A stretch of 64,000 nucleotides of DNA, taken from assembly GCF_036850765.1 (NCBI RefSeq), contig NC_089491.1:92970740-93034739 (forward strand), in the 5' to 3' direction. The notes beneath the pieces are model-generated. The model was not told the DNA's origin and searched no databases. It saw only the letters and a list, made by a program, of their open reading frames with translations. The position numbers and the translations under genes were made by a program. Shown here piece after piece: positions 34,855 through 47,020 of this stretch; the first letter of the stretch is position 1, and every line of letters starts with the position of its first letter. The DNA comes from Saccopteryx bilineata. Taxonomy: Eukaryota > Chordata > Mammalia > Chiroptera > Emballonuridae.

Positions 34855-35745
34855 TTTTAAGGTGGCTACCTAGTTCCCCATCTACTCATATTCACATATT
34901 TGTGTGATCCAGTTCTTGTGAGTGTGGAAGCTGTGATTTGTTTCCAACAAATGGAATCCAGCTAAGATGACAAGCATGTATTTACCTTATATATACATGG
35001 TTACATAAAGAGTGTAGCATTCAGCCCTGGCAGGTTGGCTCAGCAGTAGAGCATCGGCCTGGCGTGTGGGAGTCCCGGGTTTGATTCCCAGCCAGGGCAC
35101 ACAGGAGAGGTGCCCATCTGCTTCTCCACCCCTCCCCCTCTCCTTCCTCTCTGTCTCTCTCTTCCCTTTCAGCAGCCAAGGCTCCATGAGGCTCCATTGG
35201 AGCAAAGATGGCCCGGGCGCTGAGGATGGCTCTGTGGCCTCTGCCTCAGGTGCTAGAATGGCTCTGGATGCAACAGAGCGACCCCCCAGAGGGGCAGAGC
35301 ATCTGCCCTGGTGGGCATGCCGGGTGGATCCTGGTCGGGCTCATGCAGGAGTCTGTCTGACTCCTTGTTTCCAGGTTCAGAAAAATGAAAATGAAAAAAA
35401 AAAAGAGTGTAGCATTCACCTTGTTAGAATATCTTTCTATCTTTCTTTTAAGTGTTGGTTTTGAAACAACCATTATGAGTCCTACAAGAGCAAGAAAATT
35501 AATTCTGCCTGAATCCTGACAGAATTTAGAAGGAGATCCTTCCCCAGTCAAGCAAATGATGAGAATTCAGCCATCATGAGACACAATGCATGAAACTCTG
35601 AAATCTTAAGCAAAAGACCCAGCTAAATCATACCCTGATTCTTAACACAGAAACTATGAGTGAATATCTATGTGTTGTTTTAAGCCACTAAATTGGAATT
35701 TTTTTTGTAACAAAGAAAACTAATATACATAGCATCTTTATGTTT
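34855..35745 (+). mobile_element. Old mammalian LTR-like repeat, split by a SINE
   Basis: The left part (34855-35006) and right part (35419-35745) form one repeat with TGTGTTGTTTTAAGCCACTA near 35670 and AGAAAACTAATATA at the end, a pattern common at the end of old MaLR/ERVL-type elements. The exact family is not identified. Confidence 0.4.
35024..35401 (+). repeat. Family A (Ves-like) SINE, young copy
   Basis: GCCCTGGCAGGTTGGCTCAG head with the 17-bp duplication AAAGAGTGTAGCATTCA at 35007-35023 and 35402-35418. It also contains a short internal repeat of GGCTCCAT near 35178-35198. Confidence 0.95.
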
Positions 35746-36205
35746 AATAAAAAAGGGGATAATTCTTATTGTTTTATTTTCTCCAAAGTAAACACTTTTA
35801 TGGTGTTTTGACAGTGTCTAAGATAATGGTTGCATTGGCGACTGTATGTGTTCTTTGGTTTTGGGAGTAGAGTTTTTCTTTTATGCATTCAGGAGTATAG
35901 GAGTTACCGAAAAGGTAAAGAAATAACGCTTAAATCCTTTTTTAATCTAATGTTAAGTTCTTGATTGACAAACAATCAAAATTCCCTAACATTTCCCTGT
36001 AGCAAATTATAACCTACATCATTTTAAAATGTATTTCTTTTATTTATATTATAATTAAATGTATATTCTGCATAGCCATATTTCAAGCAAAAGTATTATG
36101 ATAGTTGATGGTCTGATGCAAAATATTTTAAAAGATATCTTTAATATTAATGATAATCTGGTTTATAATATGAACTTTTAATTAATAATTTTATACACCT
36201 TCTTT
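35746..36205. other. Non-coding AT-rich sequence
   Basis: Nothing recognised. Confidence 0.5.
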
Positions 36206-36567
36206 TTTTTATTTTTCTGAAGTGAGAAGCGGGGAGGCAGAGAGACAGACTTCATATGCACCTGACTGGGGTCCACCTAGCAAGCCCACTAAGGGGTGAT
36301 GCTCTCCCCATCTGGGGCATTGCTATGTTTCAACTTGAGCCATTCCACTGCCTAAGATGGAGGCTATGGAGCCATCCTCAGTGCCTGGGCCAAATTTGCT
36401 CCGAGGGAAACTTGGCTGCAGGAAGAGAAGAGAGAGATAGAGAGAAAGGAGAGGAGTAAGGATGGAAAAGCAGATGGGGGCTTCCCCTGTGTGCCCTGAC
36501 TGGGAATTGGACCCCAGACTTCCATACACCAGGCCAGTGTTCTACAACTAAGCTAACCAGTCAGAGC
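36206..36567 (-). repeat. Family A (Ves-like) SINE, older
   Basis: Complement of family A with TTTTTCTGAAGTGAGAAG at the tail side and CTAACCAGTCAGAGCC at the head. Confidence 0.9.
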
Positions 36568-37444
36568 CTACATATTCTTAAAAAGAGTTATCATTTACTC
36601 CTTTATTTTTAAACGTTTTATTATTTAAGCTTTATTTTACATATATTGTGTACATCCTCAAAACAAGATATAGAGAAAGGTCATCACTATACAAAGAGTC
36701 TCCTTAAGGATTTCCAATCAATTCACCCACCTATCCAAAGCACAACATTCCTAAGTATTGTCATTTTACCTTAAGGTGGAATTATAAATCACCAATGGAA
36801 TCTTATAGTATTTAGATTTTTGTGTTTAAGTTCCTTTGATCTTTATATTAATTGTGAAATTAATTAAACTTGTGTTTAATTTACTATTGTCCTTCTTACT
36901 GATAGTTTGTATTTAAATATAGTTTATCTATATTCATTCATTTAAATTTGAGAATATTTTTGTTCAAACTTGTTTGCATATGTGTGCATATGTTTGTGTA
37001 CATATATTTTATTTATCTTGAATAAATGGGAGAATATTGAATTGCTGCCCAATAACACTGGTGTATATTTAACTTTTTAAGAAACGGTCAAATAATTTTC
37101 CAAGGTAGTTGCAACATTATTACAACCCACTATCAATGAATGAACATTTATGTTTCCCAACTCAAAAAATACTTGACATTATCAGTCTTTTTTCTTTAGC
37201 CCTCCTAAGGTGTATGTAAAAAGATATATTATATATTTTGGTTTTAATTGCATTTACTAATGATACATTTATCAACTTTTTATGTGTTTATTGACAATTA
37301 ATACATCTTTTTAAATATTTATTCCAAGCTTTTTTATCTATTGAATTGACTTACTTTGTTCAAATATTGGTAAGTAGCATAAACATGATTCTATTTCTAG
37401 ACAATCTATTTTGATTCTCTAAACTATTTTCTATGCTTAAAACC
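36568..37444 (-). mobile_element. Non-coding sequence with an old L1 ORF2 fragment
   Basis: From about 36960 to 37420 the plus strand reads like the complement of L1 ORF2 (GAATTGCTGCCCAATAAC, CAAATAATTTTCCAAGGTAG). The earlier part is unassigned. Confidence 0.5.
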
Positions 37445-37452
37445 TTATCACA

Positions 37453-37828
37453 GGCCCTGGCCAGTTGGCTAATTGGTAGAGCATTGGCCCAGTGTGTGGA
37501 AATCCAGGGATCAAGTCCTGGTCAGGGCACACAGGAGAAGTGCCCATCTGCTTCTCCACCCCTTTCCCTCTCCTTTCTCTCTATCTCTCTCTTCTCCTCC
37601 TGCAGTCATGGTTCCATTGTAGCAAAGTTGGCCCAGGCACTGAGGATGGCTCCATGACCTCTGCCTCAGGAACTAGAATGGCTCCAATTACAACTGAGCA
37701 ATCCCCCAGAGGGGCCGAGCATCACTCCCTAGTGGGTTTGCCAGGTGGATCCCAGTTGGGTAGATGAGGGAGTCTGTCTCTCTGCCACTCTGCTTCTCAC
37801 TTCAGAAAAATACAAAACAAAACAAAAC
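37453..37828 (+). repeat. Family A (Ves-like) SINE, older
   Basis: GGCCCTGGCCAGTTGGCTAA head, body and AAAACAAAAC tail. A short TTATCACA repeat flanks it. Confidence 0.9.
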
Positions 37829-39241
37829 ACTTTATCACATTATCTCAATATTGTAGCTCTTAATAAGTCTTGAAATCATACTAATAAGTGTTCTGATTTT
37901 GATCTGCTTTTTCTTCAAAAATACTTTTTCTATTCAAACTTTTTATATAAAATTATTTTTGTGTTTCTTACAGTGATGGAGTTCAGGAGAAAGAAATGTA
38001 TTTCTTTTAAGTGCATATGCTTTTACATTGTTTTCATATTTAAGGGATATATTTGGATATAGAACTCTAGATTTTTAAAAAATATTTTGAAGATGTTGCT
38101 AACCACGAGTCAAATATTTCCAAGAAAACACTTGAAGTCAATGTTTACTTCAGCGAAGAAGGCAGTATAACATGAGGAAGCCTAGGGTATCTCTATAAGT
38201 GTTATAAGGAAGAGCAACATCTATTGTAACTTTCCTAAGAAGAGAAACTTGACACAATTATTGTTATATTTGATAATATTTTATTTTCTATATACTATTA
38301 ATAACTCAGAAGAAAATCTGAATAGTTTAGACTTTTGTAGATGCTTTTGTTGGTGAATTACTAATATTTGAAGAGGATGTATATTTTTTATCTCAACTAA
38401 AAGATCTACTTGACATTTAAAAAGAACATTAATAAAAATTGAAATTATTCAAAGTATTCTTTAGGGTAAGGGAGGACATGCTAACTCTCTACTTCTTGAA
38501 GCAAAATTAAGATTAAATTTCTTTACTTGAAGTTATGAAAAAACTCTGTAATATCCATAAGAAACTTTAATTCTAAAATGTTTTTATTTCAAACATTGAA
38601 GTAGAATTCCATGTGATGATAAGCCTCACTTTCAAAAGCTACTCTTAAATACCTGTCTCAAGAAACTAGTGCCACCCCACAGATAGTTTCTAAATAAAAA
38701 ATTTTATATTATTTCAGAGGGATAAACCAATTAAATTAGTTTTGAGAACTGAATATGTGTTTTGTACCTCATTATTTGAATGACATCTTGTTAAATTACT
38801 TAGTTTTTAATCATTAAACCAACCTAACCGATCAAATCAATCATCAATCATTCATGGATCTGTGAAGCGTGGAAGTAGTGACTGGAGGAAAGGTAGAAGT
38901 TACCTTTCCCGGCATTATTTTACTTCTTTAAGGACTCACTTTAGCTTTTCCTTATAGGACAAATCTGTTGAATAATTCTATCAACATTTGCATATCTCAA
39001 GGAATCTTAATTTTGTCTTATCTGTTAAGGTAATTATTTTAAATATATACTTACAAGTTGTCAGTTTGATTTATTTTTCTTACAATATTTTAAAGATGCT
39101 ATTTCACTATAGTCTCACATGCAAGTCCTGAAAAGTAATCTCCATCATGTTACTTTTTGTTTCCACGCACAATTTTACTTTTCTTGTCACTCTGAGATGT
39201 TTCTTTAGTTGTTTTAGAGAATTTCATTATGACATGCCTTA
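37829..39241 (-). mobile_element. Non-coding sequence with very old L1 fragments
   Basis: 39050-39241 and probably 37917-38140 resemble the complement of an old L1 (AAAGATGCTATTTCACTATA, TTTCATTATGACATGCCTTA). The old L1 continues at about 40369 after the younger insertion. Remainder unassigned. Confidence 0.45.
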
Positions 39242-39254
39242 ATGGACTTTTTTT

Positions 39255-40368
39255 TTTAATAATTTTATTTTATTTTATTTTATTTTTTTATATATTTTTT
39301 TGTATTTTTTTCTGAAGCTGGAAATGGGGAGAGACAGTCAGACAGACTCCCACATGTGCCCGACCGGGATCCACCCGGCATGCCCACCAGGGGCGATGCT
39401 CTGCCCACCAGGGGGCGATGCTCTGCCCCTCCGGGGCGTCGCCCTGCCGCGACCAGAGCCACTCTAGCGCCTGGGGCAGAGGCCAAGGAGCCATCCCCAG
39501 CGCCCGGGCCATCTTCGTTCCAATGGAGCCTCGGCTGCGGGAGGGGAAGAGAGAGACAGAGAGGAAGGAGGGGGTGGGGGTGGAGAAGCAAATGGGCGCT
39601 TCTCCTATGTGCCCTGGCCGGGAATCGAACCCAGGTCCCCCGCACGCCAGGCCGACGCTCTACCACTGAGCCAACCGGCCAGGGCCAATAATTTTATTTT
39701 TTTAATGGGGCGACATCAATAAGTCAGGATACATATATTCAAAGATTACATGTCCAGGTTATCTTGTCGTTCAATTATGTTGCATACCCATCACCCAAAG
39801 TCAGATTGTCCTCTGTCACCTTCTATCTAGTTTTCTTTGTGCCCCTTCCCCTCCCCCTTTCCCTCTCCCTCTCCCCCTTTCCCCTGTAACCACCACACTC
39901 TTATCAATGTCTCTTAGTCTCACTTTTATGTCCCACCTACATATGGAATAATGCAGTTCCTGGTTTTTTCTGATTTACTTATTTCACTTTGTATAATGTT
40001 ATCAAGATCCCACCATTTTGCTGTAAATGATTTGATGTCATCATTTCTTATGGCTGAGTAGTATTTCATAGTGTATATGTGCCACATCTTCTTTATCCAG
40101 TCATCTATTGATGGGCTTTTTGGTTGTTTTCATGTCCTGGCCACTCTGAACAATGCTGCAATGAACATGGGGCTGCATGTGTCTTTACGTATCAATGTTC
40201 CTGAGTTTTTGGGGTATATACCCAGTAGAGGGATTACTGGGTCATAAGGTAGTTCTATTTTCAGTTTTTTTGAGGAACCACCATACTTCTTCCATAATGG
40301 TTGTACTACTTTACATTCCCAACAGTGTATGAGGGTTCCTTTTTCTCCACAGCCTCTCCAACATTTGC
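39255..40368 (-). mobile_element. 5'-truncated L1 inserted in an older L1, with nested SINE
   Basis: The 3' UTR (39700-40120) and the ORF2 C-terminus (to 40368) are antisense; a 94-codon frame at 40414-40130 contains the ORF2 tail motif [30 protein letters not shown] flanks the insertion at 39242-39254 and 40369-40381. The older L1 reads through after its removal. Confidence 0.85.
39272..39686 (-). repeat. Family A (Ves-like) SINE, young copy
   Basis: It inserted in the T-rich L1 end. AATAATTTTATTTT flanks it (39258-39271 and 39687-39700). The head complement ends AACCGGCCAGGGCC and contains an intact box B complement. GC-rich frames on both strands are artefacts. Confidence 0.93.
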
Positions 40369-41077
40369 ATGGACTTTTTTTCATGTTACTTTTGCTTGGA
40401 ATTATTGCAGACATTATATCTGTAGGTCATAAGTAGTTTTTATCTAGTACAGAAAAAAATCCAGCCATTTATTTCTTTACATATATTTTGCCCCTCCCCA
40501 CCATTTTAGTTATCTTTGTTTTTCTTTTTTCTTTTTTTGAGATTTTAGTCACATGAATAGGATATTGTTATTGTTTCAGTTTACTGGTGTTATTCTGTTC
40601 ATTTTTCAGTGTTTTTTCCCCTCAATGATTTATTTTCAAATAGATTCTATTGCTTTTTTTTCAAGGTCAATATTTTATTTCTTCTGGAAAATCTAATCTG
40701 CTATTAGTTTATCTCACTTGTAATTTGTATATTTGGAAGGTAAGATTTGGTATTTTTAATGATCTTTTTTTGTTTCCACATTTTAATAAGTGCATTTTTT
40801 TAATATCCTTTTTAACATTTATATTAATTTCAGTTATGTTTTGAGTGGTTATTTTTCCTCCTAATTATGAATCACATTTTCCTACTCTTTCATGTATATT
40901 ATTTTTGCAAGTGGATGCTTTACATTTTGAATTTTACAGTATTAGATATTGAATATATTGTCTCTTATAAATATTCTTGAGCTTTATTTATAGAGAGAGT
41001 CAAGTTACTTGGAAGCAGTCTCATCATTTTGGGTTTTGCTTTTTGACAGGTTAGGCCACACCAGGGCAGTGATTAGG
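40369..41077 (-). mobile_element. Continuation of the older L1
   Basis: CATGTTACTTTTGCTTGGAA continues the old L1, and 40900-41060 carries TAAATATTCTTGAGCTTTAT and GTCAAGTTACTTGGAAGCAG, typical of old antisense L1. Heavily diverged. Confidence 0.5.
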
Positions 41078-41280
41078 GTAAGGCTTCCCAACCTCTGCAC
41101 CATTAACATTTTGGGATGGATAATCATATTGTAGGATTTTATCATCATCCATGTACTCTACCCACTAAATTTAGTAGCATCATTTTAACAATCAAAAATG
41201 TTTTCAGTGATTGCAAATTGAACTTTAGGGGGCATATTTGCCCTACTCTTCCTACCACTACCATTTGGAAACTCTGGTCC
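41078..41280 (-). mobile_element. MER5A-like hAT-Charlie fragment
   Basis: CCATTAACATTTTGGGATGG, then GTACTCTACCCACTAAATTT and CAATCAAAAATGTTTTCAG match, in order, the complement of MER5A as I remember it. An ancient eutherian repeat. Confidence 0.65.
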
Positions 41281-41931
41281 AGGGATAGCTGTATACTGAG
41301 GCACGACTCTACCCAAAGCCTATGGAGATGAGTGTTTTTAGAGTGGGTGGTAGGAAGAAGCAAAACTATAAATGATAAGTTAGCGCTGAATACTATTCTG
41401 TTCATTCTTTCTGGGAAATATAATTTTTTCTGAGACCTGGCGTAGTGTTTTCAAAAATTAGTCAACTCTACTGAATTATCAGGCAGGGCCATCTGTAGAT
41501 TTCTTACTGTTTTTTTTCTCTCTGCAATTTCCTCCTTTCTGTTACCCTCTCCTGTGAACCCTAACCACCCTAATCATTTTGATCATTCTGGACTCAGCTA
41601 TAGCTCTCCAACTCACAAAGACTGCTAGGGTACCTACTCCTGGTGCATGGCTTGGAAACTCCCTCAAAGTTTTAATTTGAAACAATTATAGTATTAAACT
41701 TATTTTTTCATTTCTCTCTAGGATGAATCATTCTCTTTCACTGTTTCATGTGACAATGGTTGTTCCATGCATTCAGTTTCATTTTGGTTTTTTCATGCAG
41801 GAAAATAAATATACTCCACATAACTTTATCTAGTCTAGAAGTGGAAATTATCTCCAAAATATATACTATTCCAAAAATAACAGATGTCTGCCTTCTCTTA
41901 GGAGGTTATAATTTAATTAGTTTGGTGATTG
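41281..41931. other. Old L1 tail and unassigned sequence
   Basis: 41285-41340 (CTGAGGCACGACTCTACCCA) probably continues the old L1. Nothing else recognised. Confidence 0.45.
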
Positions 41932-41940
41932 CCACATCAA

Positions 41941-42304
41941 TTTTTGGGGGGTGGTTTTTTTTCGTGTTTTTTTTTGTTTGTTTTTTGTTTTTTTTTTACA
42001 GAGAGAGGGATAGACAGGGACAGACAGACAGGAAAAGAGAGATAAGAAGCATCAATCATTAGTTTTTAGTTGTGCAGTGACACCTTAGTTGTTCATTGAT
42101 TGCTTTCTCATATGTGCCTTGAATTCGGGCCTTCAGCAGACTAAGTAAACCCTTGCTTGGGCCAGCGACCTTGGGTCCAAGCTAGTGAGCTTTTGCTCAA
42201 ACCAGATGAGCCTTTGCTCAAGCTGGCGCCCTTGGGGTCTCGAACCTGGGTCCTCAGCATCCCAGTCCGACGCTCTATCCATTGCACCACCGCCTGGTCA
42301 GGCC
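41941..42304 (-). repeat. Family C tRNA-derived SINE
   Basis: T-rich tail interrupted by G, GACAGACAGACAGGAAAAG, and a head complement ending CGCCTGGTCAGGC. CCACATCAAT-type repeats flank it at 41932 and 42305. Confidence 0.9.
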
Positions 42305-42314
42305 CCACATCAAT

Positions 42315-45259
42315 GTTTTTAAAAGTTCCCCACTTTATTCTTGTATGCACATATAGTTAAAAGAAAGTCTCTATTAGAGGATAATTCTTGGGGATACTGT
42401 GGGATAGAGAAATATTTTTACGTATTTGATACTCAGCTAAAACTTTAATGATAGCAGATTAGTCATGTGAATATCTTAGAGAAGTTCCTCTCAAACAAAG
42501 GAATTGACCAGAATAAATGTCTTAGATAAGAATATGTTTGACATTATAGATCACAAGAATGCAAATAATAACTTCCAAAATTTGAAATTTAAAACTCCAA
42601 ATATTTTGAACTTACAAAAAAATGTGGCATTAACAATTATCCAAATGTCAATTACTTCCTTACTAAAAACTAATGGATTTCACTAGTCTTTTCTTCTAAT
42701 CTAGGGTAATGTTTACTTTATTTGTCCCTGAAAATAAGAGTACCTATTATCAAGCCAATTTATATCCTTCTAGATAAAACATCCTTGAATATTACAACTT
42801 CTTGTTTCAACAACTCATCCTGAAATTCTTCTAAGAAATAATAAAATGCAGAAATTGTGTTTTATCCACAGTTTTGTTATATACAGCCATTAAAAGACAT
42901 ATTTTTTTCCAATAATGGTATTACTAATAACATCTATAAAGAATGCATTTGAGCAACAAAGATGGATGTTAAACAAAATGGTAGCCATATTAGAACAGCA
43001 GTTTTCTGAATCTTCCTAAGAAGTCTGGTTGCCATTTCTTTTTAAGGAAGTATAAAATGATTTTTTTTATCCTCTGAAACCTCCTAAAACACATGTGTAT
43101 CTATACTACCTACTACTTACAAATCAAGAGAAAAAAACCTTACTAACCTAAAAAAAAGACAAAAAACCTTTTTGAAACATCAAAATCTAGACTGTCAGAA
43201 GACAAATATGGAAAGACTTTGGAAATGCTAAATTCAAAGAATTAAGGTAGAATCTCTCTGCCACTATGTTCTCCAAGCATGCCCTAAATTTAGATTATTT
43301 TGTTGAGAAAATGTGACAAAATGTGTAAGCTCTGACTGTCACTGCTTCTAAATGACTACTTTCCTTTTACTAACTGCAGCCTTCATAAACTGGAAAAATA
43401 TATAGCTTTTTAATAACCCACTCTATTTTCAGCAAGGGGGAGTGTTTCTCATTGGTATAAGAAGAATATTTTTAACATTTCTTCAGTTTCTTCATCTGTT
43501 ACATAATCTTAACAATTTAGATAACCAGAGACTTGAAATATCCCATTTAAATAAATGTCTATATATATATCATACATTTCAATCATGCTTTTTAATGCAT
43601 TAATTTTTAAATTTTATCTTGCCAGATGTATTGTTCTTTGAAATTCATCAGCTTTATCCTGAAAATAACTTCTCATGGCATAGTATCTTCACCTCCTTTA
43701 TTAAGTTATTTTCATCTATTCAATGATTTAAAAATCAATGTCGTTTTAAAACACTTGATTGTCATTTAACAGATTAAGATGATGTTTTTTTCTGATTTTT
43801 GTAGCACTAGAACTATTTCATTGACAAATAATTTTTTTTAATTTTTACTAATTAAATGATTTTGAAAGTTAAAAAAGTCCATTTTTTTATTTTATTCATA
43901 TTTGTAATGTATGAGAGTTGGGTATCACTTTTAACCTTCTTTATTCCCTGTACCAAGACTTAAGTTACTTGTAATATTGGCACTTAATACTGGAATTTAG
44001 TTGCTAATTTATGAATGAATTTCACTCCTCCTAACCTCAGGTGCTACATGGTTCAGGTTGGACATAATTTGAGGGGAAACCATAATAGTTAGTGGGGTGT
44101 ACTATATACCCTGATGTTTTAGTAAATTTTAATGCTATCTCTTTTCTCAGTCATGATTCTAGATTTCCTTCACATGCAGTTATTACTACTGCTGCTTAAA
44201 TTATTTTTTGGAAGGTGACTCAAAACTTCATTCCTGAGTGGTTTATCCCCTTTATTGCCACAACCTTAATAGCCATGGTTGCTTTACTTGCCAATTTACA
44301 GTTAAACATGAGAAAGAGAAAATAAAAATATATCACATTGAATTAAATGAGGTATGAATATATTCTTTCTGGCACTCATTACGTAGAAGAAGCCATGTTT
44401 CCCATGATGATCTGGGTTAAGTAGTACTGCAGGTATACTAACTGCTTTCTGTGTTTACTACTACTACAGAAGCAGCCCAAAGTGACCCTCTGGAAGTTAT
44501 AGCTTCAAACATAATGGATCTCTTACTGTGTCCTCAAGTAACAGCATCTTTCTCCCTAAGGACCTCTAGACACACAGGGCTTATAGATACAGGGATAAGA
44601 GGATTAAATTCTCTAAGTAGATCATTTAGATTTATGGTAAGTGAGGCTACTCTTACTTTTCTTTTTAATCTTAACCCCTGGGTTCCAAAACTCTTATATC
44701 GATTGGAAACAAAGTGTCATATAATGGTCCTTGTTTTATAGCAAAATAGCCTTCTAAAGGATAGTAATAAGCCTTTGAAACATTTCATCTCCAAGTTGGT
44801 GAATCAGCAGCACCATCACATTAGCCTTCTTCTATGCTATCAGACCAGTAGTACCTTGGATAGGATGCGTTCTATAATAAGATCAGAGAACCTAACGGTC
44901 CAGTACCTTATCATGATACCAACTTTTAATGTGAAATAAGTTATGTATCTCAGGTAAGTATTAAGAGAAATTTTCTATGTCAGTAGATAAATACTAAATT
45001 GTTGATTTTGGACAGGAGAGAAAAATTCATACTTGCATCAAATGTTAATCCTGGTTAGAATATACCTTTGCTCTTTCCAGATAGAATGAGTTTTCAATAC
45101 TACTATCTTACTGCCAAATGGTTGAGTTGGCTATTCTTTTTGAGGAGAATGTACCATAACTGTAATGAATAAAATTTTGTGTTTCTGAAATTTGAGAAAA
45201 TCAAAATTGCAGTTTTAAACATGCATATTACTATTCAAATTTGCTGTGTAATCCTATAA
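42315..45259. other. Non-coding sequence, no gene recognised
   Basis: The longest stretch without an assignable element. 44390-44930 is somewhat less AT-rich and has a 96-codon frame (44451-44741) without recognisable motifs; an old retroviral internal region is possible but unsupported. A short (TA)n patch is at about 43560-43572. Confidence 0.5.
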
Positions 45260-45999
45260 TAATGAAGTGAATTGTAGTTCTCTTTGGGTTTATATTTCTT
45301 GGAATTTGTGAGTTTTTTAAATTTGTGGTTATAGATATAGATATAGATATATATCTTTAATAAGTTTTAGAGTATGTCAATTTTTTATCTTTATCTTTTA
45401 TGCTATACTAATTTACTTTTGGTACTCCATTACAAGTTGTAATCCATTTGGTATTGTCTTACATATCACTCATGCTCTATTAATTACACTTTAACTTATC
45501 TTCTCTATTCTCTAGTTTTGATAATTTCAGTTGACTTGTTTTATGATTTTTAAATATTTTTTTCTGCTGTGTCTCTTGCATTTTTTAATACCATTGATAA
45601 AATTTGTAATTTTAGATGTTTTCTTTACAGTCCTACAACATAGTTTTTTTTTAGTAATTTTATTTTTTTATTTTAAATCAATTTTATCTATTCATTCCTT
45701 GATTTTTAATTCATAAAGTCCTTTCCATTACTGTATTATCATATTAAGGTATCTGTATGTCTGCTTTTATAACTGTTTTCTTTTCTAAATATAGATCACA
45801 TTTGCTGTCTTTTCATATCTCTCATATTATTTAGTGTTAGCAGAACACTGCATTTAAAAGATTATAAAAGACTGCTGAAAATATAATTTTTCACAGAAAG
45901 AACTCATTCTTTCTCTGTCCACCACCCAGGTTGAGAGGCCAATTATTTTGCTTCAATCAGAAGTAAAGCTGGATCAGGGATAGATTAGATATGTTCTAC
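45260..45999 (-). mobile_element. Very old L1 fragment
   Basis: 45260-45750 has the layout of a diverged antisense L1 (ATTTTTTTCTGCTGTGTCTC, TTTTGATAATTTCAGTTGAC). A GATATA simple repeat lies at about 45334-45352. 45751-45999 is unassigned. Confidence 0.4.
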
Positions 46000-46350
46000 C
46001 TTACTGGTGGTGGCACAATGGATAGATCATCAACCTGAAATGTTGGTTCAAAACCTTGAGGTCACCAACTTGAGTGTAAGCTCATCTAGCTAGAACACAG
46101 GCTCGGCAGCTTTAACATGGGAGCATATATATGATCTCATGGTTGCTAGCTTGAAGGTCAATGTCACTGGCTTGAGTCCAAGGTCACTAGCTTGAGCAAG
46201 GGGTCACTGGTTTGAATGGAGCCCCTCTCTGTCAAGACACATATGAGAAAGTGGTCAATGAACAACTAAAGTAACTCTACTATGAGTTGATGCTTTTCAT
46301 CTCTCTCCTTTCCTGCCTGCCTCTCTCACAACAAACAAGCAAACAAAAAA
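46000..46350 (+). repeat. Family C tRNA-derived SINE, diverged
   Basis: GGTGGTGGCACAATGGATAG head and ACATATGAGAAAGTGGTCAA body blocks, CT-rich then A-rich end. Confidence 0.85.
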
Positions 46351-46582
46351 CCAAAGGTGACTTATTATCTGAGAATAAACTTAAAATCATGGGATGCCAA
46401 ACTCTCATCTAGGTTGTAGGAAAAAATAGCACCTGCAGAGGTAGTTTGAATAGACAAAGCATTTGTTAATTGACTTCAAAGAATAACTCTGAGAACTCAT
46501 TAATTTTATGGAAACTGTTGTCATTCAAACTGTCATTCATAAAGAACTAAAAAGTTTAAAAGCTTTGTAAATGTTTTATTAT

Positions 46583-46712
46583 TGATTTCAAAGAGAGGAA
46601 GAGAGGCTGAAAAATTGAGCTGTCCTTGTATATGCCCTGACCGGGGATCAAACAGGCAACCTTTGAGCTTTGGGACAGAGTTCTAACCAATGGAGCTATC
46701 TGACCAGGAAAA
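46583..46712 (-). repeat. Old tRNA-derived SINE
   Basis: ATGCCCTGACCGGGGATCAA and GCTATCTGACCAGG are the complement of a degenerate tRNA-like head. Confidence 0.65.
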
Positions 46713-47012
46713 GAGTTTAATTAATAGCTTCTTAATAATAAACTATTTTAATAGATTTTAAAATTATAGGTGATTCAATTTTTTCTACTTACAATAACAA
46801 TTAAGTGCAAAGTTAAATAAATAATCAAACATGTAGGAAGTGATGCAGTTTTCTTTGAAATATTAAAGAACGATGCACATACTTTAAATCTATGTCCTTT
46901 CTTAAATTTTATTGAACTGATAAGCAACAATATAAAATAAATAAAGTTTATAATGGAATAAAAAACTAGGGTGCCATCATGGTTAATTTAATATGTTAAT
47001 GATCAAACATCT
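46713..47012. other. Non-coding AT-rich sequence
   Basis: Nothing recognised. Confidence 0.5.
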
Positions 47013-47020
47013 GTCTAGAT

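Noticed and set aside
44451..44741. 96-codon frame as a gene
   Set aside because: No motif; it could be old retroelement sequence but nothing supports a gene.
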